Below the pieces are notes generated by a model. That model was not told the DNA's origin. It worked only from the letters and a program-made list of their open reading frames with translations, and searched no databases. A stretch of DNA of 45,524 nucleotides from positions 1-45,524 of the forward strand of contig JAUIGO010000021.1 of assembly GCA_030429955.1 (NCBI GenBank), in the 5' to 3' direction. The position numbers were made by a program, and so were the translations under genes. This DNA comes from Bacteroidia bacterium (GTDB lineage Bacteria; Bacteroidota; Bacteroidia; Flavobacteriales; Flavobacteriaceae). Positions 44,582-45,524 of the stretch are shown one piece after another (position 1 is the stretch's first letter; each line of letters begins with the position of its first letter).

Positions 44582-45098
44582 TTTTCACAAATTTGTTCTT
44601 GATTTTCAAAAATACTAAAATGATTAAACAAGGAATAAAAATATACTTTAATTCGCTAAAAAGGACTTTTACACCTCGCTCTGAAAAAAACCTTTCTATT
44701 CCTATTGGTGAAACCACGATCTCTCGAAATGAAAAAAAATACCTCTCATTATAAAACGGAATAAAAAACCCAACACCTTTTCCTCCTGAGGTCATGGCAT
44801 CTAAAACACCATGTGAAATAGTTGACAGAAAAATCACTATCCACCATGTTTTTTTGTTTAATTTTCCAAAGATGAACATTAGTAAAGTTGCCCATAATGC
44901 AGCAAATAGGATTGAGTGCGTAAAACCTCGATGTCCAAAAGGAGCTTCATAAGGAATGCCAAAATTAAATGCCAACACGTCAATATCTGAAATTATTGTA
45001 GATGCTATTGCTAGAATAAAAAGTAATTTGGAATTGTTGTTAGAGATGATTTTTGATAATGTGAATCCAACGACAGCATGACCAAAAATTGAAGCCAT
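44571..45098 (-). CDS. YdjM-like (DUF457) inner-membrane metal-dependent hydrolase
   Basis: A 175-residue membrane protein with about four or five hydrophobic helices. The family pattern is HAVVGFTLSK near the start, SDIDVLAFNFG, HRGFTHSILFA (His-rich metal-type motif) and SHGVLDAMTSGGKGVGFFIPF. Conserved His and Asp suggest metal binding. Activity in this family is not established. Its ATG overlaps the stop of dtd by one base (TAATG). Confidence 0.87.
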   Translation of the reverse strand: MASIFGHAVVGFTLSKIISNNNSKLLFILAIASTIISDIDVLAFNFGIPYEAPFGHRGFTHSILFAALWATLLMFIFGKLNKKTWWIVIFLSTISHGVLDAMTSGGKGVGFFIPFYNERYFFSFREIVVSPIGIERFFSERGVKVLFSELKYIFIPCLIILVFLKIKNKFVKNEH

Positions 45099-45524
45099 TA
45101 TTCTTTGTTTTTTGTATCTATAATTATAGTAACAGGACCATCATTAACCAACTGAACTTTCATATCTGCACCAAACTCTCCTGTTTGTACTTGCTTGCCA
45201 AGATTAACTTCCAATTGCTTTACAAAAGATTCGTAAAGCGGAATAGCAACTTCTGGTTTTGCAGCTTTAATATAGCTTGGTCTATTTCCTTTTTTGGTAT
45301 TGGCGTGAAGTGTAAATTGACTTACAACGATCACGTCACCATCAACTTCTAGAAGAGATTTATTCATCACGCCATTTTCATCTCCAAAAATGCGAAGGTT
45401 TGCTATTTTATTACACAGCCAATTGATGTCATCTTGAGTGTCTTCATTAACAATGCCAAGTAATACTAACAACCCATTTTTTATGTCTGCTACCACACTG
45501 TTATTAATTGTTACGCTTGCTTCT
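45098..45524 (-). CDS. dtd: D-aminoacyl-tRNA deacylase (5' end outside window)
   Basis: At least 141 visible residues of a protein of about 150. The frame stays open beyond the GTG at 45496 to the window edge, reading EASVTINNSVVADIKNG, which is the normal DTD N-terminal strand. The true start is therefore outside. DTD removes D-amino acids from mischarged tRNA. The catalytic-site motifs are VVSQFTLHANTKKGNRPSY (SQFTL) and the C-terminal GxFGADMKVQLVNDGPVTIII (the NxGP motif as NDGP). It is the first visible gene of the operon leading to aroA. Confidence 0.94.
   Translation of the reverse strand, partial: EASVTINNSVVADIKNGLLVLLGIVNEDTQDDINWLCNKIANLRIFGDENGVMNKSLLEVDGDVIVVSQFTLHANTKKGNRPSYIKAAKPEVAIPLYESFVKQLEVNLGKQVQTGEFGADMKVQLVNDGPVTIIIDTKNKE

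Overview
The window comes from an AT-rich genome of the phylum Bacteroidota, almost certainly a marine-type member of the Flavobacteriaceae. The evidence is gldB and gldC (gliding motility), a protein with a type IX secretion (T9SS) sorting domain, three GLPGLI-family proteins, a RprXY-like two-component pair, Bacteroidota promoters of the TTTG / TAnnTTTG type, and a DnaG whose zinc ligands are replaced in a way I associate with this lineage. The genus cannot be fixed from the sequence. I see no tRNA, rRNA, CRISPR array, prophage or insertion sequence. This is mostly core chromosome with dispersed short repeats.

Layout. 1-839: 3' end of a membrane pyrophosphatase with an acidic C-terminal extension. 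911-5545 (minus): S9 peptidase, small lipoprotein, deoxynucleoside kinase and a secreted protein of unknown function. 5580-7776 (minus): response regulator and sensor kinase, divergent from 7897-13554 (plus), which holds GLPGLI, GLPGLI, a carboxypeptidase-regulatory-domain/beta-barrel outer-membrane protein and a third GLPGLI. Three TTAAC direct repeats with a 10-bp period lie between the two transcription units. 13702-15258: secreted M28 peptidase. 15384-16637 (minus): metK, preceded by a leader that resembles a SAM-II riboswitch. 16895-24111 (plus): the branched-chain amino acid operon ilvD-ilvB-ilvN-ilvC-ilvA. It is preceded by an Ile/Val-rich leader peptide, not previously marked, and an attenuator. 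24238-26298: a DUF1080 lipoprotein with a Tat-exported Gfo/Idh/MocA oxidoreductase. 26411-29689 (minus): a large BNR/sortilin-like secreted protein. 29841-30854: amidohydrolase lipoprotein. 30867-32164 (minus): gldB-gldC, divergent from nadE. 33200-33829: an orphan NarL/LuxR regulator without the phosphoacceptor Asp. 33830-35785 (minus): dnaG. 35909-38488 (minus): ECF sigma factor, anti-sigma-like membrane protein and beta-barrel protein. 38631-39608 (minus): polyprenyl synthase. 39828-40709: T9SS cargo protein. 40764-45524 (minus): rlmN, queA, aroA, a MazG-like protein, a YdjM-like membrane protein and dtd (partial).

How the parts work together. The 603-bp gap between metK and ilvD carries two different candidate RNA switches back to back: a SAM-sensing leader on the minus strand and a ribosome-dependent attenuator on the plus strand. 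The two-component system, its candidate operator and the GLPGLI/outer-membrane cluster look like a sensor and its envelope target genes, of unknown function. The sigma/anti-sigma/barrel operon has an ECF-like promoter in front of the sigma gene, which suggests self-regulation. The strongest candidates for something undescribed are the ilv attenuator, the GLPGLI cluster with its putative operator, and the aspartate-less regulator next to dnaG.
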